From NCBI GenBank assembly GCA_013822915.1, contig PNLG01000360.1, forward strand, positions 1-6,540: DNA of 6,540 nt, given 5' to 3'. How positions within the stretch are numbered: position 1 is the first letter of the stretch; each line of letters starts with the position of its first letter. Below are positions 6,189-6,540 of the stretch, in pieces. Origin of the DNA: Sphingomonas sp. Its GTDB lineage: Bacteria; Pseudomonadota; Alphaproteobacteria; Sphingomonadales; Sphingomonadaceae. The notes beneath the pieces were generated by a model. It had not been told where the DNA came from and ran no database searches. It saw only the letters and a list, made by a program, of their open reading frames with translations. The position numbers and the translations under genes were made by a program.

Positions 6189-6540
6189 TACTGGCCTCCT
6201 GAAACGACGGGGGCAGGAGGCGTTGCGCTTGTGCCCGGCCGGTTACGAAGCGGAAGATAGGGGACGACGCCGCCGCTATCGACAATGGTCTTGTTGTTCT
6301 TGGCCAAAACGGCCTCCATCGTTTCATAATACATGCGGCGGCGCGTTACTTCGGGGGCAAGTTTATACTGAGTGTAATAGAGATCGAATTGCTGCGCCTC
6401 CGCCTGCGCGCGGGCGGTAACTTGCTGTTCATAGGTCCGCGCAACATTCTGATCCGATTGCGCCTTTTGTTGCGCTGCACTGACCAGTTTAAAATCGTCA
6501 ATGACGCTGGTGGGTGGATCGGCCTTGTTGATCGCGACCG
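6188..6540 (-). CDS. hflK: FtsH protease modulator HflK, C-terminal part (cut by right edge)
   Basis: The last 116 residues of HflK, the SPFH-domain partner of HflC in the FtsH-regulating membrane complex. The visible part starts near the end of the SPFH domain (VAINKADPPTSVIDDFKLVS). A charged helix follows (AAQQKAQSDQNVARTYEQQV, then TARAQAEAQQFDLYYTQYK), and then the family signature LAPEVTRRRMYYETMEAVLA and KNNKTIVDSGGVVPYLPL. A Pro/Ser/Gly-rich tail ends in VVSGGQ. Compared with E. coli HflK as I remember it, the helix between the IDDFK and APE motifs is about 20 residues shorter. The N-terminus with its membrane segment lies beyond the edge. The stop codon (6188-6190) shares one base with the hflC start, and the hflC ribosome binding site lies inside the last hflK codons. 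Confidence 0.93.
   Translation of the reverse strand, partial: VAINKADPPTSVIDDFKLVSAAQQKAQSDQNVARTYEQQVTARAQAEAQQFDLYYTQYKLAPEVTRRRMYYETMEAVLAKNNKTIVDSGGVVPYLPLRNRPGTSATPPAPVVSGGQ
6195..6200 (-). promoter_or_regulatory. Ribosome binding site of hflC inside the hflK 3' end
   Basis: A full AGGAGG on the minus strand lies 6 bases before the hflC ATG and is part of the codons for the last residues of HflK (SGGQ). Together with the TAATG overlap this points to coupled, roughly equal synthesis of the two complex subunits. Confidence 0.8.

Overview
The window looks like ordinary chromosome of an alphaproteobacterium, most likely of the order Sphingomonadales (Sphingopyxis/Sphingomonas type). This is an inference from the high GC content, the style of the proteins, and the hflK-hflC-degP order followed by a DUF853-type ATPase. 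Almost the whole window is coding, no gap between genes exceeds about 130 bases, and I see no insertion sequence, CRISPR array, tRNA or rRNA.

Left part (1-1284). The 5' portion of a 3-mercaptopyruvate sulfurtransferase gene (sseA) runs leftward off the edge. Just upstream of it on the same strand, at 591-796, is what I read as the collapsed remnant of a PhrB-type (6-4) photolyase gene. Its first ~15 codons and last ~30 codons are recognisable but lie in different frames, and the ~450 codons expected between them are gone. Diverging from this remnant is queF, the nitrile reductase that makes preQ1 for the queuosine tRNA modification.

Middle part (1364-3555). A small secreted or envelope protein with a glycine-zipper domain (rightward, strong ribosome binding site) converges with a leftward gene for a HerA/FtsK-like P-loop ATPase of the DUF853 (YjgR) family, which carries a long alanine-rich coiled-coil tail.

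Right part (3624-6540). This is an envelope quality-control operon transcribed leftward: hflK (partial, cut by the right edge), hflC (start overlaps the hflK stop as TAATG), and degP/htrA, a periplasmic two-PDZ serine protease. A strong intrinsic terminator directly follows degP. HflK and HflC form the membrane SPFH complex that modulates the FtsH protease, while DegP degrades or refolds damaged periplasmic proteins. The unit therefore covers membrane and periplasmic protein quality control together.

I found no clearly new biological system. The best observation is the photolyase remnant. Lesser ones are the cysteine-bracketed glycine zipper, the shortened HflK helix, and a TTCA repeat cluster ahead of degP.
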